NCBI RefSeq assembly: GCF_000026945.1
Contig: NC_012864.1
Location: 682,001 to 746,000, forward strand
Source: Candida dubliniensis CD36
Lineage: Eukaryota; Ascomycota; Pichiomycetes; Serinales; Debaryomycetaceae
Length of the DNA stretch: 64,000 bases
Reading direction: 5' to 3'
Shown here: positions 63,788 through 64,000 of the stretch, piece by piece
Layout: each line of letters begins with the position of its first letter
Numbering within the stretch: position 1 is the first letter of the stretch
The notes under the pieces: generated by a model
Database searches by the model: none
What the model was told of the DNA's origin: nothing
Seen by the model: only the letters and a program-made list of their open reading frames with translations
Program-made: the position numbers and the translations under genes

Positions 63788-64000
63788 GAGAAAGTATTGG
63801 AAAAGAGAATTTGCATAAAAAGGGCTACCAAATGAATCTGGCTTGTAACACATTTTTATCTTATTATCGTTGCTTACCCGTCATTCATTTTTATTTCATT
63901 CGTTATTAGCTTTTTTTTAAGAAAAAGAGAGAAACAAACGATAATTGTATTATTATTATTATTCGATCATTTAGAGAAATAAAAAAAAGAGTATTACTGG
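63788..64000. other. 3' flank of the kinase gene
   Basis: AT-rich with poly-A and (ATT)n at 63947-63962. Nothing coding. Confidence 0.6.

Noticed and set aside
1..64000. CRISPR arrays, tRNA and rRNA genes
   Set aside because: No spaced direct repeats, and no convincing tRNA B-box with matching A-box were seen; the GTTCGAG-like sequence near 28054 lies within the LTR-like repeat.

Overview
The window is AT-rich yeast nuclear DNA, almost certainly from the CTG (CUG-Ser) clade and most likely Candida albicans or its close relative C. dubliniensis. The proteins are closely albicans-like. A CTG codon in VPS4 (38316-38318) sits where S. cerevisiae Vps4 has serine. The RPS5 promoter carries the Tbf1/Cbf1 architecture described for C. 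albicans. A complex I assembly factor is present, which S. cerevisiae lacks. The gene order (MIG1, DAP2, CCC2, TNA1, RPS5, VPS4, SUT1, SEC16) agrees with what I remember of C. albicans chromosome 1. CTG codons in every CDS here should be read mainly as Ser.

Layout. 1-540: 5' part of MIG1 on the minus strand. 0.5-4 kb: long promoter region. 4-19.3 kb: compact housekeeping block with DAP2 (+), YPT35-like PX protein (-), NDUFAF2-like complex I assembly factor (+), a large WDR62/MAPKBP1-like WD40 protein (-), SNU66 (+) with a 21-bp perfect-stem hairpin just past its stop, and the copper ATPase CCC2 (+). 20.1-24.7 kb: an unusual secreted, repetitive precursor with six or seven Lys-Arg (Kex2-type) sites, whose reading frame breaks at a TTT-TGA and continues in the +1 frame. 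25.2-26 kb: a Pro/Ala-rich GPI-type cell-wall protein (-). 28-29.5 kb: a decayed gag-protease retroelement fragment enclosed by inverted copies of an LTR-like sequence. 29.7-40.5 kb: TNA1-like permease (-), RPS5 (+), an MCH-type monocarboxylate-transporter homologue (-), VPS4 (+), and an NCBP3-like RNA-binding protein (-). 41-43.3 kb: SmF (SMX3), spliced with a 9-nt first coding exon (-), and GAB1 (+). 43.3-48.6 kb: a 5.3-kb non-coding region dense in microsatellites and TCCGA motifs, upstream of the zinc-cluster regulator SUT1 (+). 51.4-57.9 kb: SEC16 (-). 58.2-58.75 kb: a probable decayed gene. 61.9-63.8 kb: a PRR1/PRR2-like kinase (+).

Themes. Several genes serve the secretory and surface pathway: DAP2, CCC2 in the Golgi, GAB1 in GPI attachment, SEC16 in COPII exit, VPS4 in endosomes, the Kex2-type precursor and the GPI protein. 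Others serve RNA processing: SNU66, SmF and the NCBP3-like protein. No tRNA or rRNA gene or CRISPR array was seen. The best candidates for something undescribed are the multi-peptide precursor with its possible +1 frameshift, the TCCGA-rich SUT1 upstream region, the SNU66-CCC2 hairpin, the inverted-LTR retroelement remnant and the decayed gene near 58.4 kb.
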